NCBI RefSeq assembly: GCF_027922425.1
Contig: NZ_BSFQ01000018.1
Coordinates: 62,001 to 126,000 of the forward strand
Reading direction: 5' to 3'
DNA: 64,000 nucleotides
Source of the DNA: Pseudonocardia halophobica
GTDB taxonomy: Bacteria > Actinomycetota > Actinomycetes > Mycobacteriales > Pseudonocardiaceae
Part shown: in pieces, positions 24,425-32,270 of the stretch
Position numbering within the stretch: position 1 is the stretch's first letter
How the letters are laid out: each line of letters starts with the position of its first letter
Program-made: the position numbers and the translations under genes
Notes under the pieces: generated by a model
What the model was told of the DNA's origin: nothing
Database searches by the model: none
Seen by the model: only the letters and a program-made list of their open reading frames with translations

Positions 24425-25504
24425 TCAGCGCCGGGCGCGCACCGCCGCCGCGAGCTCGTCGAGCAGGGTGGAGGTGGTGTCCCAGGACAGGCACTTGTCC
24501 GTGACCGACCGCCCGTAGACGAGCTCGCCGCCGAGGGACTGGTTCCCCTCGACCAGGAAGCTCTCCATCATCAGCCCGGTCACGCCGATGTCGCCGTCGG
24601 CGATCCGCCCCGCGATCTCCCGCACCACCTCGGCCTGCCGGACGTGGTCCTTGCGCGAGTTCCCGTGGCTGGCGTCGACGACCACGCGCTCGGGCAGGCC
24701 TGCCTTCGCGAGCCGCTCCCGTGCGTCGGCCACGTCCTCGGCGGAGAAGTTCGGGCCGGCCGCGCCGCCGCGCAGGATCACGTGCGCGTCGGGGTTGCCG
24801 GTGGTGCGCACCAGCGCCGCGAGCCCGTCCGGGTTGATCCCCATGAACACGTGCGGGGCCGCGGCCGCGCCGATGCCGTCGACGGCGACCTGGACGTCGC
24901 CGTCCGTGCCGTTCTTGATGCCGACCGGCATCGACAGCCCGCTGACCAGCTGCCGGTGCACCTGGGACGCCGCGGTCCGGGCACCGATGGAGCCCCACGT
25001 CACGGTGTCGGCGATGAACTGCGGGGTGATCGGGTCGAGGAACTCGCACCCGACCGGCAGGCCCAGGGCGGTGATGTCGAGCAGCAGCCGGCGGGCGGTG
25101 CGCAGGCCGCGGTTGACGTCGAAGCTGCCGTCGAGGCCCGGGTCGTTGATCAGGCCCTTCCAGCCGACGGTCGAGCGGGGCTTCTCGAAGTACGCCCGCA
25201 TCACGACGAGCAGGTCCCCGGAGAGCCGCTCCGCCTGCGCCGCGAGCCGGTGCGCGTAGTCGAGCGCCGCGGCGGGGTCGTGGATCGAGCAGGGGCCGAC
25301 GACGACCAGCAGCCGGTCGTCGCGGCCGTCGAGGACGTCGACGACGTCCGCCCGGCCACGGGTGACCACGTCGGCGACCCGGTCGTCGGCCGGCAGCTCG
25401 TCGCGCAGCAGCGCGGGGGAGAGCAGCGGGCTGATCCGGGCCGTGCGGTGCTGGTCGAGCGCGGCCGTGGAGATCGTCGCGGCGGCGGTGTCGAGGGGGG
25501 ACAT
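24425..25504 (-). CDS. Type I 3-deoxy-7-phosphoheptulonate (DAHP) synthase
   Basis: First enzyme of the shikimate pathway: condenses phosphoenolpyruvate and erythrose 4-phosphate. The 359-residue protein matches the AroF/G/H (type I-alpha) length and motifs: LLVVVGPCSIHDPAAALDYA, VVMRAYFEKPRSTVGWKGLI, VGIKNGTDGDVQVAVDGIG, and VVDASHGNSRKDHVRQ with metal-binding residues. Most actinobacteria use a type II enzyme for core metabolism, so this may be a second, differently regulated isozyme. Expression appears controlled by the aromatic leader peptide and hairpins at 25513-25654. The ATG at 25504 follows AAAGGA, 10 nt upstream. Its feedback specificity (Tyr, Phe or Trp) cannot be read. Confidence 0.94.
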   Translation of the reverse strand: MSPLDTAAATISTAALDQHRTARISPLLSPALLRDELPADDRVADVVTRGRADVVDVLDGRDDRLLVVVGPCSIHDPAAALDYAHRLAAQAERLSGDLLVVMRAYFEKPRSTVGWKGLINDPGLDGSFDVNRGLRTARRLLLDITALGLPVGCEFLDPITPQFIADTVTWGSIGARTAASQVHRQLVSGLSMPVGIKNGTDGDVQVAVDGIGAAAAPHVFMGINPDGLAALVRTTGNPDAHVILRGGAAGPNFSAEDVADARERLAKAGLPERVVVDASHGNSRKDHVRQAEVVREIAGRIADGDIGVTGLMMESFLVEGNQSLGGELVYGRSVTDKCLSWDTTSTLLDELAAAVRARR

Positions 25505-25512
25505 CGGGGTGG

Positions 25513-25620
25513 GGTCCTTTCGCGGACCGGCCCCGGTCACACATCCGCCGAGCCGGCCCAGGTGGTTACCGGCTCTCGTGGGGATGGGTCAGCGCAGCTG
25601 GCTGCGTGCCGACCCATCCC
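25513..25620 (-). promoter_or_regulatory. Attenuator hairpins upstream of DAHP synthase
   Basis: Reading leftward after the aromatic codons: hairpin 1 pairs 25611-25620 with 25581-25590 (10 bp, perfect, with inner GCGCAGC/GCTGCGT pairing), spanning the leader stop codon. Hairpin 2 pairs 25569-25575 with 25550-25556. Hairpin 3 (GACCGG/CCGGTC, 25525-25538) competes with hairpin 4 (25524-25528 with 25513-25517), which would bury the AAAGGA ribosome-binding site. The palindrome at 25621-25630 can also pair with 25550-25559, excluding hairpin 2. Such mutually exclusive foldings suit ribosome-position-dependent control of transcription or translation. The structures are drawn by eye. Confidence 0.7.
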
Positions 25621-25654
25621 GGGCCGGCCCGCTAAACCAGTATCGGCGCGCCAT
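25589..25654 (-). CDS. Aromatic leader peptide (MARRYWFSG...) of DAHP synthase
   Basis: A 21-residue open reading frame, ATG at 25654 to TGA at 25589, encodes MARRYWFSGPARDGSARSQL followed by Arg. Codons 5-7 are TAC-TGG-TTT: tyrosine, tryptophan and phenylalanine side by side, exactly the three end products of the pathway started by the gene downstream. Phe uses TTT and Arg uses CGA, both rare in this GC-rich genome, which could deepen ribosome pausing. The stop codon lies inside hairpin 1. The ATG is 7 nt after a TACGGT -10 hexamer, so the peptide is probably translated from a leaderless mRNA. The leader starts 24 bp beyond the tspO stop. Confidence 0.8.
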   Translation of the reverse strand: MARRYWFSGPARDGSARSQLR

Positions 25655-25661
25655 GCACACC

Positions 25662-25667
25662 ACCGTA
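25662..25667 (-). promoter_or_regulatory. Leaderless -10 hexamer of the DAHP synthase leader
   Basis: TACGGT on the minus strand lies 7 nt before the leader-peptide ATG. The expected -35 zone falls in the last codons of tspO and shows no good consensus. Confidence 0.6.
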
Positions 25668-25677
25668 GCAGCCGTGC

Positions 25678-26163
25678 TCAGCCGAGCGTCCAGATGGCGT
25701 AGTTGAGCGCCGCCGCGAAGGTGACCCAGCCCAGGTAGGGCACGAGCAGCCAGGCCGCGGCGCGGCTGTGCCGGGCGAACAGCGCGATCGTCGCGACGAT
25801 CGACAGCCACAGCAGCACGATCTCGGCGAACGCGACGCCCGGGAGCCCGGCGGCGAAGAACAGCGGGGTCCAGGCCATGTTCAGCAGGAGCTGCACGGCG
25901 TAGACGACGTGTGCGGGCGCGGTCAGCCCGGCCCGGCGCCAGACGAGCCAGCCGGACACCGCGATCGTCGCGTAGAGCACTGTCCAGACCGGCCCGAACA
26001 GCCACGACGGCGGTGCCCAGGAGGGCCGGGCGAACGAGGCGTACTGCTCGGCGGCCGACGCCGAGGCGAGCCCGCCGACCACGGCGACGACCACCACCGC
26101 GGCGACGAACCCGAGCAGCGCGAGCAGGGCGGGCGGACGGACCCGGGACGCGTGAACGGTCAT
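25678..26163 (-). CDS. tspO: TspO/MBR family protein
   Basis: A 161-residue protein with five membrane helices and the family's aromatic-rich motifs: SFARPSWAPPSWLFGPVWTV, VQLLLNMAWTPLFFAAGLPG and FAAALNYAIWTLG at the C-terminus. TspO proteins bind porphyrins, sterols or other lipids and are linked to stress signalling; the bacterial role is debated. The ATG at 26163 lies about 7 nt after a GAGACT hexamer, which could be a weak leaderless -10. The end of the gene carries the promoter of the DAHP synthase leader. Confidence 0.93.
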   Translation of the reverse strand: MTVHASRVRPPALLALLGFVAAVVVVAVVGGLASASAAEQYASFARPSWAPPSWLFGPVWTVLYATIAVSGWLVWRRAGLTAPAHVVYAVQLLLNMAWTPLFFAAGLPGVAFAEIVLLWLSIVATIALFARHSRAAAWLLVPYLGWVTFAAALNYAIWTLG

Positions 26164-26313
26164 AGCGGACAGTCTCGACCATCGAGAGACTTTCCGCGCG
26201 ACGAACCGCTCGCCGACCGATCTACCGCTCGCCGCACGCGGCCGCGAGCGCGCATAACGCCGTCACGACCTCCCTCGATCTCCCAGATGGAGTCCTCCCC
26301 ATTTGGACAGGTG

Positions 26314-26910
26314 ATGATCAGCGAACTGTGCGAACCCGGGACCGAGCCGCTGCGGACCGGACGCCACCGCCTCCCCGTGACGCCGCTGGAGCGGGCGTCG
26401 CGCGTGGTGGCGGCGGCGGTCGACGGCGCCGAACTGCTGGCCGAGGCCGGCGGCCTCCTCCAGCACCTCGTCACGGGTGGCGCGGAGGTCGAGATCCTCG
26501 TGGCGGTGGACGCGGACACGCGCCTGCTCGCCCGGTGCGGGCTGCGGTCGGTCCCGGTGCACCGGCTCGGCCTGCGGCGCCCGTTGCACACCGACGCGGA
26601 GGACGACCTGCTCGCCGCGCTCAGCGAGGTCGTCGGCTTCGATCCCGGTCCGGGCCTGGGGATCCTCGCGCCGGGCGAGCTCGCGGACCGGCCGGACCGG
26701 GCCGCCGTCGCGCACGCCACCGAGGTCGCGGCGGCGGTGTACGGCGCGGAGATCGCGCGGTCGCAGCCGGACCGGCCCGCGGCGGCCCCGTCGACGGGCT
26801 ACCTGCTCGAGGGACCCGAGGCGGCGCACAAGCGGTACGCGGTGGGTCCGGCGGCGAGCCTCGTCGAGTCGTTCCTCGCGGACCTGCGCGTCACGCGGCC
26901 CCGGGGCTGA
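26314..26910 (+). CDS. Degenerate PIG-L deacetylase-like protein
   Basis: A 198-residue protein. The N-terminal part (ERASRVVAAAVDGAELLAEA, then GGLLQHLVTGGAEVEILVAV) follows the Rossmann-like start of PIG-L/MshB deacetylases, but the zinc motif AHPDDE is replaced by AVDGAE. The second zinc motif HPDH appears as RPDR in ADRPDRAAVAHATEV. It therefore looks like a PIG-L fold without metal ligands, a probable non-catalytic protein. Compare intact MshB at 46648. Possible starts are ATG 26287, GTG 26311 and ATG 26314; the last has GGACAGGTG upstream. The assignment rests on pattern similarity only. Confidence 0.55.
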   Translation: MISELCEPGTEPLRTGRHRLPVTPLERASRVVAAAVDGAELLAEAGGLLQHLVTGGAEVEILVAVDADTRLLARCGLRSVPVHRLGLRRPLHTDAEDDLLAALSEVVGFDPGPGLGILAPGELADRPDRAAVAHATEVAAAVYGAEIARSQPDRPAAAPSTGYLLEGPEAAHKRYAVGPAASLVESFLADLRVTRPRG

Positions 26911-26913
26911 GGA

Positions 26914-27210
26914 CTACCGGCCGGCGGCGTCGATCCGGGCGGAGATCTGCGCCGCGAGCTCGGTGTCCATCGCGGTGAGCCCGCCGGCGGAGTGCGTCGA
27001 CAGCCGGAAGGTGACCTTCCGCCAGCGGATGTCGATGTCCGGGTGGTGGTTGCGCTCCTCGGCGTCCTCGGCCACCCGGTCGACGACGGTGATCGCGTCG
27101 GGGAAGCTCGGCAGCTCGGCGGTGCGCACGATCGCGTTCCCGTCGCGCTCCCAGCCGGGCAGGTCGGCCAGCGCGGCGGTGACGGCGTCGTCGTCCAGCA
27201 GTTCGGCCAT
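26914..27210 (-). CDS. 4a-hydroxytetrahydrobiopterin dehydratase (PCD/DCoH-like)
   Basis: A 98-residue protein with the complete family motif RNHHPDIDIRWRKVTFRLST, including the catalytic His pair, plus LADLPGWERDGNAIVRTAEL near the N-terminus and SAGGLTAMDTELAAQI at the end. It dehydrates pterin-4a-carbinolamine, or may serve molybdopterin metabolism in bacteria lacking aromatic amino-acid hydroxylases. ATG codons at 27210, 27219 and 27222 are all possible. It ends 4 bp from the convergent PIG-L-like gene. Confidence 0.92.
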   Translation of the reverse strand: MAELLDDDAVTAALADLPGWERDGNAIVRTAELPSFPDAITVVDRVAEDAEERNHHPDIDIRWRKVTFRLSTHSAGGLTAMDTELAAQISARIDAAGR

Positions 27211-27238
27211 GCCGGCCATCATGGAGCAGCCGGCCCGC

Positions 27239-28087
27239 TCAGGCATCCCTGCGCTGCATGCGCCAGAGGGTGAAGCCGATGCCGATCGCCGTGTAGCAGA
27301 GCGCCCGCAGCGTCGACGAGCCCATGGCGTCGAGCGTGATCGGGTACCGCAGCGCGTCCGCCCCCGCCGACCAGCCCGAGGTGAGCAGCCACCGCTGCAG
27401 CCAGTCGAGCGCCGGGATCGCGGACAGCACCCCGAACGCGATCAGCCCGCCCAGCACGCTCGCCAGCACGACGAGCGGGTGCTCGGTCAGCGACGACACC
27501 GCCAGCGCCACGGCCCCCACCGCCGCCAGCTGCCCGACGACCCACACGGTGACCAGCGCGACCCGGGCCAGCCCGGCGCCGAGGCCGAGCGTGGTGCCCG
27601 ACAGGGTGACCATCCCGCCGTCCGCGCTGCCCACCACGATCATGCCCGCCAGCACCCCGACGACGGCGATCGCGAGCGCCGCGGCGGCGGCCACGACCAG
27701 CACGCCGAAGGCCTTCACCCCGACCAGCCGCAGCCTGCTGACGGGCGCGAGCAGCAGCCCGCGCAGGGTGCCGTTGGCGGCCTCGCCCGCGATCGCGTCG
27801 GCCGCCGCCATCGCCACGGCGAGCGGCAGCAGCAGCGCCAGGGCGACGGTGAGGGCAGCGATCGGGAGCACCAGCCCGTTTCCGGCGACCGCCCCGATCA
27901 GCCCGCCCCCGCCGTCGCGGTCGGCGACCACCACCCCGATCGCGATGAGGACCGGGATCAGCGCGAACAGCCCCAGCGTGACCAGCGTGCGGGGGCGGCG
28001 GAACACCCAGCGGACCTCGGCCGCGAGCAGCCGGCCCAGGGGAGCGGCGGCGCGGGTGTCCGGCCCGGTCTCCGCGGTGATCGTCAT
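27239..28087 (-). CDS. ABC-2 type transporter permease
   Basis: A 282-residue membrane protein with six predicted helices, for example RRPRTLVTLGLFALIPVLIA at the N-terminus and GLVLPIAALTVALALLLPLA, and the EAANGTLRGLLLAPVSRLRL loop typical of ABC-2 permeases. It partners the ATP-binding protein whose stop it overlaps (ATG at 28087; the ATPase ends at 28084). The substrate is not evident; such pairs often export drugs, lipids or peptides. It is the last gene of a three-gene leftward operon. Confidence 0.88.
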   Translation of the reverse strand: MTITAETGPDTRAAAPLGRLLAAEVRWVFRRPRTLVTLGLFALIPVLIAIGVVVADRDGGGGLIGAVAGNGLVLPIAALTVALALLLPLAVAMAAADAIAGEAANGTLRGLLLAPVSRLRLVGVKAFGVLVVAAAAALAIAVVGVLAGMIVVGSADGGMVTLSGTTLGLGAGLARVALVTVWVVGQLAAVGAVALAVSSLTEHPLVVLASVLGGLIAFGVLSAIPALDWLQRWLLTSGWSAGADALRYPITLDAMGSSTLRALCYTAIGIGFTLWRMQRRDA

Positions 28088-29037
28088 GACCCCTCCGTGA
28101 GCTGCGCGAACAGCTCCTCCAGCCGCGGGCGGCGCCGGCGTGCCTCGTGCACCGCGACGCCCGCGCGCACCAGCAGCGCGACGATCTCGGGCGGCTCCGG
28201 ACCGTCCGTCACGACCACGCCGGGCTCGCCGCCGGTGTCGCGGGTGGCGACCGCGCCGGCCTCGGCCAGCAAGCGCAGGGCGGGCTCGACGTCCGGCGTC
28301 ACGATCACGAGGCCGCCGGTCCGCGAGTCGAGCAGCCCCCGCAGCTCCCCGGCCGCGACCAGCGACCCGGACTGCAGGACGGCGACGTGCGTGCAGGTCG
28401 CCTCCACCTCGGCCAGCAGGTGCGAGGAGACGATCACCGTGGAGCCCGCGGCGTGCAGGTCGGCGATGATCGCCCGGACGTCCCGGGTGCCGGCCGGGTC
28501 GAGGCCGTTGGTCGGCTCGTCGAGCACCACCAGCCGGCGGGGGACGAGCAGTGCCCCGGCCAGCCCGAGCCGCTGCTTCATGCCGAGGGAGTAGCCGCGG
28601 AACCGGCGGTCGGCCGCGTGGGTGAGCCCGACGCGTTCCAGGGCGTCGCCGACGGCCCGCGGGATCGCCGCCGCGTCGAGCAGCGGTTCGGCGGCGGCCA
28701 TGCGGCGCAGGTTCTCCCGCCCCGACAGGAACGGGTGGAAGCCCGGCCCCTCGACCAGCGCCCCAACGTGCGGGAGCGCGGCGGCGACGTGCGACAGGGG
28801 CCGGCCGAGCAGCTCGGCGGTGCCCGCGGTGGGGCGGGTCAGCCCGAGCAGCATCCGGATCAGGGTGGTCTTGCCGGAGCCGTTGGGCCCGAGCATGCCG
28901 AGCACGGCGCCGGTGGGGACCTCGAGGTCGAGGCCCGCCACCGCGACCGTGCGGCCGTACACCTTCCGCAGGCCGGCGGCGCGGGCGGCGGGAGCGGCGG
29001 TCACCCGCGCAGCCTCCCGCACGGGGGAGGTCGTCAC
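28084..29037 (-). CDS. ABC transporter ATP-binding protein
   Basis: A 317-residue ATPase with Walker A MLGPNGSGKTTLIRMLLGLT, signature RGYSLGMKQRLGLAGALLVP, Walker B RRLVVLDEPTNGLDPAG and the His-switch VSSHLLAEVEATC. A C-terminal domain of about 80 residues (VIVTPDVEPALRLLAEAGAV) is the accessory domain usual in DrrA/CcmA-type exporters. The GTG at 29037 overlaps the stop of the LolA-like gene as GTGA, so the lipoprotein-type protein, ATPase and permease are coupled. A shorter GTG at 29004 is possible. Confidence 0.92.
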   Translation of the reverse strand: MTTSPVREAARVTAAPAARAAGLRKVYGRTVAVAGLDLEVPTGAVLGMLGPNGSGKTTLIRMLLGLTRPTAGTAELLGRPLSHVAAALPHVGALVEGPGFHPFLSGRENLRRMAAAEPLLDAAAIPRAVGDALERVGLTHAADRRFRGYSLGMKQRLGLAGALLVPRRLVVLDEPTNGLDPAGTRDVRAIIADLHAAGSTVIVSSHLLAEVEATCTHVAVLQSGSLVAAGELRGLLDSRTGGLVIVTPDVEPALRLLAEAGAVATRDTGGEPGVVVTDGPEPPEIVALLVRAGVAVHEARRRRPRLEELFAQLTEGS

Positions 29038-30062
29038 TTCGAGAGGGCCTCGGTGAGCACCTGCTCGGGCACGGCGCCCGCGGCGACCCGGCCGTCGTCG
29101 GTCAGGATCGCGCTCGCCACGGCGGTGGTGACCAGTCGTCCGCTGCCCCACGACCCGCTGACCGGGGTGCCGAGCTGCGAGAGGTCCGGGCCGCCCTGCG
29201 GGGCCTGCTCCTGGGCGGGGCGCTTCCCGATCACGACCGTGTCCCACCCGTCGCCGACGACGGTCGGTTCGGCGCCGGCCGGCCTCCCGCCGTGGTCGCC
29301 GCCCTGCGGGGCGTCCTTCACCGTGGTGCCGGGCGGCGGGGTGAAGGTGAACAGGGCCGGGTCCTGCGGGCCGAACGTGATGTCGGTGAACCCGACCTCG
29401 AAGGCCGGGTCGGCCGAGCCGGTGGCCAGGACGGTGAGCCGCAACGGGATCCGCTTCTCCGAGTCGACGGCGATCCGGACCTCGCGCAGCAGCGTCCGCT
29501 CGGTGGGCTTGGGCGCCAGGACCAGCTCGTACGCCGGGCGGCCCGCCACCTCCGCGGTGCCGTCGACGCTCACGGTGCTGGTGGTGCGCAGCCGCTCGAT
29601 CGCGTCGGCCGCCGAGCGGGTGGGATCCGCGGCGCCGGCGTCGGGCCGGTGCTCGCCCGGCGTCACGGCCTTCTTCGTGGCGGTGCGGTCCGTGGAGTCG
29701 TACGACCAGGCGGTGGTCCCGTCGGAGACCAGCGTCTTCTCGCCCTGGTCCGACGGCAGCGCGACGCGGCCCTTGCCCGCCCCGTCCGACCAGACGCGGG
29801 CCTCCTTCGTGCCGTTCGCGAGCTCCGGCGCGCCGGGGATCGCGGGCAGCCCGAGCGCGTTGTCCAGCTCGACCGTGCCGTTGAGCGGGCCGGGGTTCGC
29901 CTGCGCGACCGAGGTCACCAGGTCCTCGGGCGAGACCGGCGGCAGCTCGGGCGCCGCACCCGCGCCGGCGGGCATCGCCACCAGTCCCAGCCCGACCGCG
30001 CCCGCGATCGCCACGCCCGTCCCGATCCGGGCCCACAGCCGTCCTGCCGTTCCCACTGCCAT
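29034..30062 (-). CDS. LolA/RseB-like exported protein
   Basis: A 342-residue protein with a signal peptide (WARIGTGVAIAGAVGLGLVA, cleavage near AGAGAAPE) and a LolA-like beta-rich domain: LNGTVELDNALGLPAIPGAP, VWSDGAGKGRVALPSDQGEK, TLVSDGTTAWSYDSTDRTAT and ELVLAPKPTERTLLREVRIA. The C-terminal third (about 260-342) is Gly/Pro-rich then helical. It has no Cys lipobox. Because it opens the operon with an ABC transporter, it may sense or bind a lipid-like ligand outside the membrane; RseB-type signal sensing is the alternative. It is divergent from the two-component genes. Confidence 0.8.
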   Translation of the reverse strand: MAVGTAGRLWARIGTGVAIAGAVGLGLVAMPAGAGAAPELPPVSPEDLVTSVAQANPGPLNGTVELDNALGLPAIPGAPELANGTKEARVWSDGAGKGRVALPSDQGEKTLVSDGTTAWSYDSTDRTATKKAVTPGEHRPDAGAADPTRSAADAIERLRTTSTVSVDGTAEVAGRPAYELVLAPKPTERTLLREVRIAVDSEKRIPLRLTVLATGSADPAFEVGFTDITFGPQDPALFTFTPPPGTTVKDAPQGGDHGGRPAGAEPTVVGDGWDTVVIGKRPAQEQAPQGGPDLSQLGTPVSGSWGSGRLVTTAVASAILTDDGRVAAGAVPEQVLTEALSK

Positions 30063-30185
30063 GCCGGTAAGCCTGACGCATCGGGGCTGAGAGGGCCCTC
30101 AACCGGACACCCCGCCGCTGAGAAACGACTGAGCGGAGCGTGCGGAGCCGAACGGTAATGCTGAGGTCGGGCGCCCGTTCGGCGG

Positions 30186-30191
30186 TACGTT
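30186..30191 (+). promoter_or_regulatory. Leaderless -10 hexamer of the response regulator
   Basis: TACGTT lies 7 nt upstream of ATG 30199 with no ribosome-binding site. This argues against the TTG at 30190 as start. Confidence 0.6.
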
Positions 30192-30198
30192 GTCGACG

Positions 30199-30882
30199 AT
30201 GGCCAGGGTGCTGGTGGTGGACGACGAGCCCGGGGTGCGGACGGCGCTCGCCCGCGGGCTCACCGCCGAGGGGATGGAGGTCGTCGCGGTCGGCGACGGC
30301 AACTCCGCGCTGCGCGCCGCACTGACCGGCGGGTTCGACGCCGTCGTGCTCGACATCATCCTGCCCGGGCTCTCCGGGTACCGGGTGCTGGAGCGGATGC
30401 GCGCGGCCGGCGTCGACACGCCCGTCCTGATGGTGTCCGCCAAGGACGGCGAGGTCGACCAGGCGGACGGGCTGGACCTCGGCGCGGACGGCTACCTCGT
30501 CAAGCCCTTCTCGTTCGTCGTGCTCGTGGCGCAGCTCAAGGCGATGCTGCGCCGGCGCGACGCCGCGCTCGGCCGGTCCGGGCAACGGGTCCGGCTGGGC
30601 GGGCTCGTCGTCGACCCCGCGTCGCGGTCGGTGACCTGGGAGGACGCCCCGGTCGAGCTGTCGCCGCGGGAGTTCGAGCTGCTGCACGCGCTCGCCCGCC
30701 GGCCGGACACCGCCGTGGCCAAGGACGAGCTGCTCCGCCTGGTGTGGGGCGACGAGCAGGCCGCGAGCCGCAACGTCGTCGAGGTCTACGTGGGGTACCT
30801 GCGCCGCAAGCTCGACGCCGTCGGCGCCGGGCACGTGCTGCGCACCGTCCGCGGGCACGGGTACCTCGTCGGATCGGGCTGA
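30199..30882 (+). CDS. OmpR-family response regulator
   Basis: A 227-residue DNA-binding response regulator. The receiver domain starts MARVLVVDDEPGVRTALARG with the acidic pair, has the phosphoacceptor Asp near 51 in DAVVLDIILPGLSGYRVL, and the Lys in GYLVKPFSF. The C-terminal winged helix includes PVELSPREFELLHALARRPD and RNVVEVYVGYLRRKLDAVGA. The histidine kinase gene follows after 3 bp, so they are a pair. The divergent LolA-ABC operon is a natural candidate target. ATG 30199 fits both the family N-terminus and the leaderless promoter. Confidence 0.95.
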   Translation: MARVLVVDDEPGVRTALARGLTAEGMEVVAVGDGNSALRAALTGGFDAVVLDIILPGLSGYRVLERMRAAGVDTPVLMVSAKDGEVDQADGLDLGADGYLVKPFSFVVLVAQLKAMLRRRDAALGRSGQRVRLGGLVVDPASRSVTWEDAPVELSPREFELLHALARRPDTAVAKDELLRLVWGDEQAASRNVVEVYVGYLRRKLDAVGAGHVLRTVRGHGYLVGSG

Positions 30883-30885
30883 GGC

Positions 30886-32244
30886 GTGTTGCGGCGCCGG
30901 TTCGCCCGCGGCCTGGCGCGCTCCCGCGTCCTGCGGATCCGCGGCTGGTGGCGGCGCCGCACGTTGCGCTTCCGGATCACCACCGCGGTGGGCGTGGTCG
31001 CGCTGGTCGCACTGCTCGCCCTGAGCCGGCTCGGGGTGAACCTGCTGTACACCACGCTGATCGCGGCGGCGGACAACGAGCTGCACGCGCAGGCCGGGGT
31101 CGTCGTGACGCGCCTGGAGCAGGGCGGGGCCGTCGCGGACCGGGCCACCCCGCCGTCGATCCGGATCACCGACACCGCGGGCACACCCGTCGACGGGCGC
31201 GGGCCGCTGCCGATGACCGCGCGCGACGTCCGGGACCTCGCTGCCGGGCGGGCCGAGAACGTGTTCCTCGACGGCACCGCCGTCCATTGGGTCGCCGACC
31301 CGGCGATCCTGCCCGACGGGTCTACCCGGCTGGTGTTCGCCTCGGGCGACCTCGTCGGCGGGGCGACGCTGCTGGCCCGCGCGGCCGTCGGGTTCGTGGT
31401 GGCGGGGTTGCTGGCCGCGGCGGTCGTGGCGCTGGCGGCCTGGGTGGCGACGCGGGCGGCGCTGCGGCCCGTCGACCGGATGCGGGCGGCGGCCGCCGCG
31501 CTCCCGCCCGGGCGGCGGCTGCCGGTCCCCGCCGCGCACGACGAGCTGCGCGCCCTCGCCGAGGAGCTGAACTCCCTGCTCGCCCGCCGCGACGACGCCG
31601 TCACCCGGCTCGAGCGGTTCACCGGCGACGCCGCCCACGAGCTGCGCTCCCCGGTCGCCGCGATCCGCGCGCAGGCCGAGGTGGCGGTGGCGCACCCGGA
31701 CCCGGGGCTGGCCGAGGAGACGCTGCGCGACGTCGCCGTCGAGGCCCAGCGGCTCTCCGGCCTGCTCGCCGACCTGATGGCCCTCGCCCGCGCCGACGCC
31801 GGTCAGCGGCCCGACCCCGAACCCGTCGACCTCGTCGAGGCGGCCCGCGCCGCGATCGACCGGGTCACCGAGGGCCCGGCGCCGGAGCTGCTCGCGCCGG
31901 GGGTCGCGCTGGCCGCGGCCGGGCAGGCGGAGGTCGCGCTGGTGCTCGACAACCTGCTCGGAAACGCCGCCCGTTACGCCGCGACCCGCGTCCGGATCGA
32001 GGTGCTGCCGGCCGGGCGCGTGACCCGGCTCGTGGTCTCCGACGACGGCCCGGGCATCCCCGAGGCGGACCGGGTGCGGGTGTTCGACCGGTTCACCCGG
32101 CTGTCCCAGGAGGCCGGCGGCGGGCACGCCGGGCTGGGGTTGGCGCTGGTCGCGGCCCTGGTGCGCGGGCGGGGCGGGGAGGTGTCGGCCGGCGGGTCCG
32201 CGTGGGGCGGGGCGCGGCTGGAGGTGCGCTGGCCCGCGCCCTGA
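30886..32244 (+). CDS. Sensor histidine kinase
   Basis: A 452-residue membrane kinase partnered with the preceding regulator. After a basic N-terminus, helix 1 (ITTAVGVVALVALLALSRLG) leads to an extracellular sensor of about 100 residues, helix 2 (VGFVVAGLLAAAVVALAAWV), a HAMP domain, and the HisKA box FTGDAAHELRSPVAAIRAQA with the phosphorylated His near 250. The ATPase domain has the N box VLDNLLGNAARYAA, G1 VVSDDGPGIPEADR, F box VFDRFTRL and G2 GHAGLGLALVAAL. The signal is unknown. It starts at GTG 30886. Confidence 0.93.
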   Translation: MLRRRFARGLARSRVLRIRGWWRRRTLRFRITTAVGVVALVALLALSRLGVNLLYTTLIAAADNELHAQAGVVVTRLEQGGAVADRATPPSIRITDTAGTPVDGRGPLPMTARDVRDLAAGRAENVFLDGTAVHWVADPAILPDGSTRLVFASGDLVGGATLLARAAVGFVVAGLLAAAVVALAAWVATRAALRPVDRMRAAAAALPPGRRLPVPAAHDELRALAEELNSLLARRDDAVTRLERFTGDAAHELRSPVAAIRAQAEVAVAHPDPGLAEETLRDVAVEAQRLSGLLADLMALARADAGQRPDPEPVDLVEAARAAIDRVTEGPAPELLAPGVALAAAGQAEVALVLDNLLGNAARYAATRVRIEVLPAGRVTRLVVSDDGPGIPEADRVRVFDRFTRLSQEAGGGHAGLGLALVAALVRGRGGEVSAGGSAWGGARLEVRWPAP

Positions 32245-32270
32245 CCCTGCGTCTGGAACGATCCCGGGTC

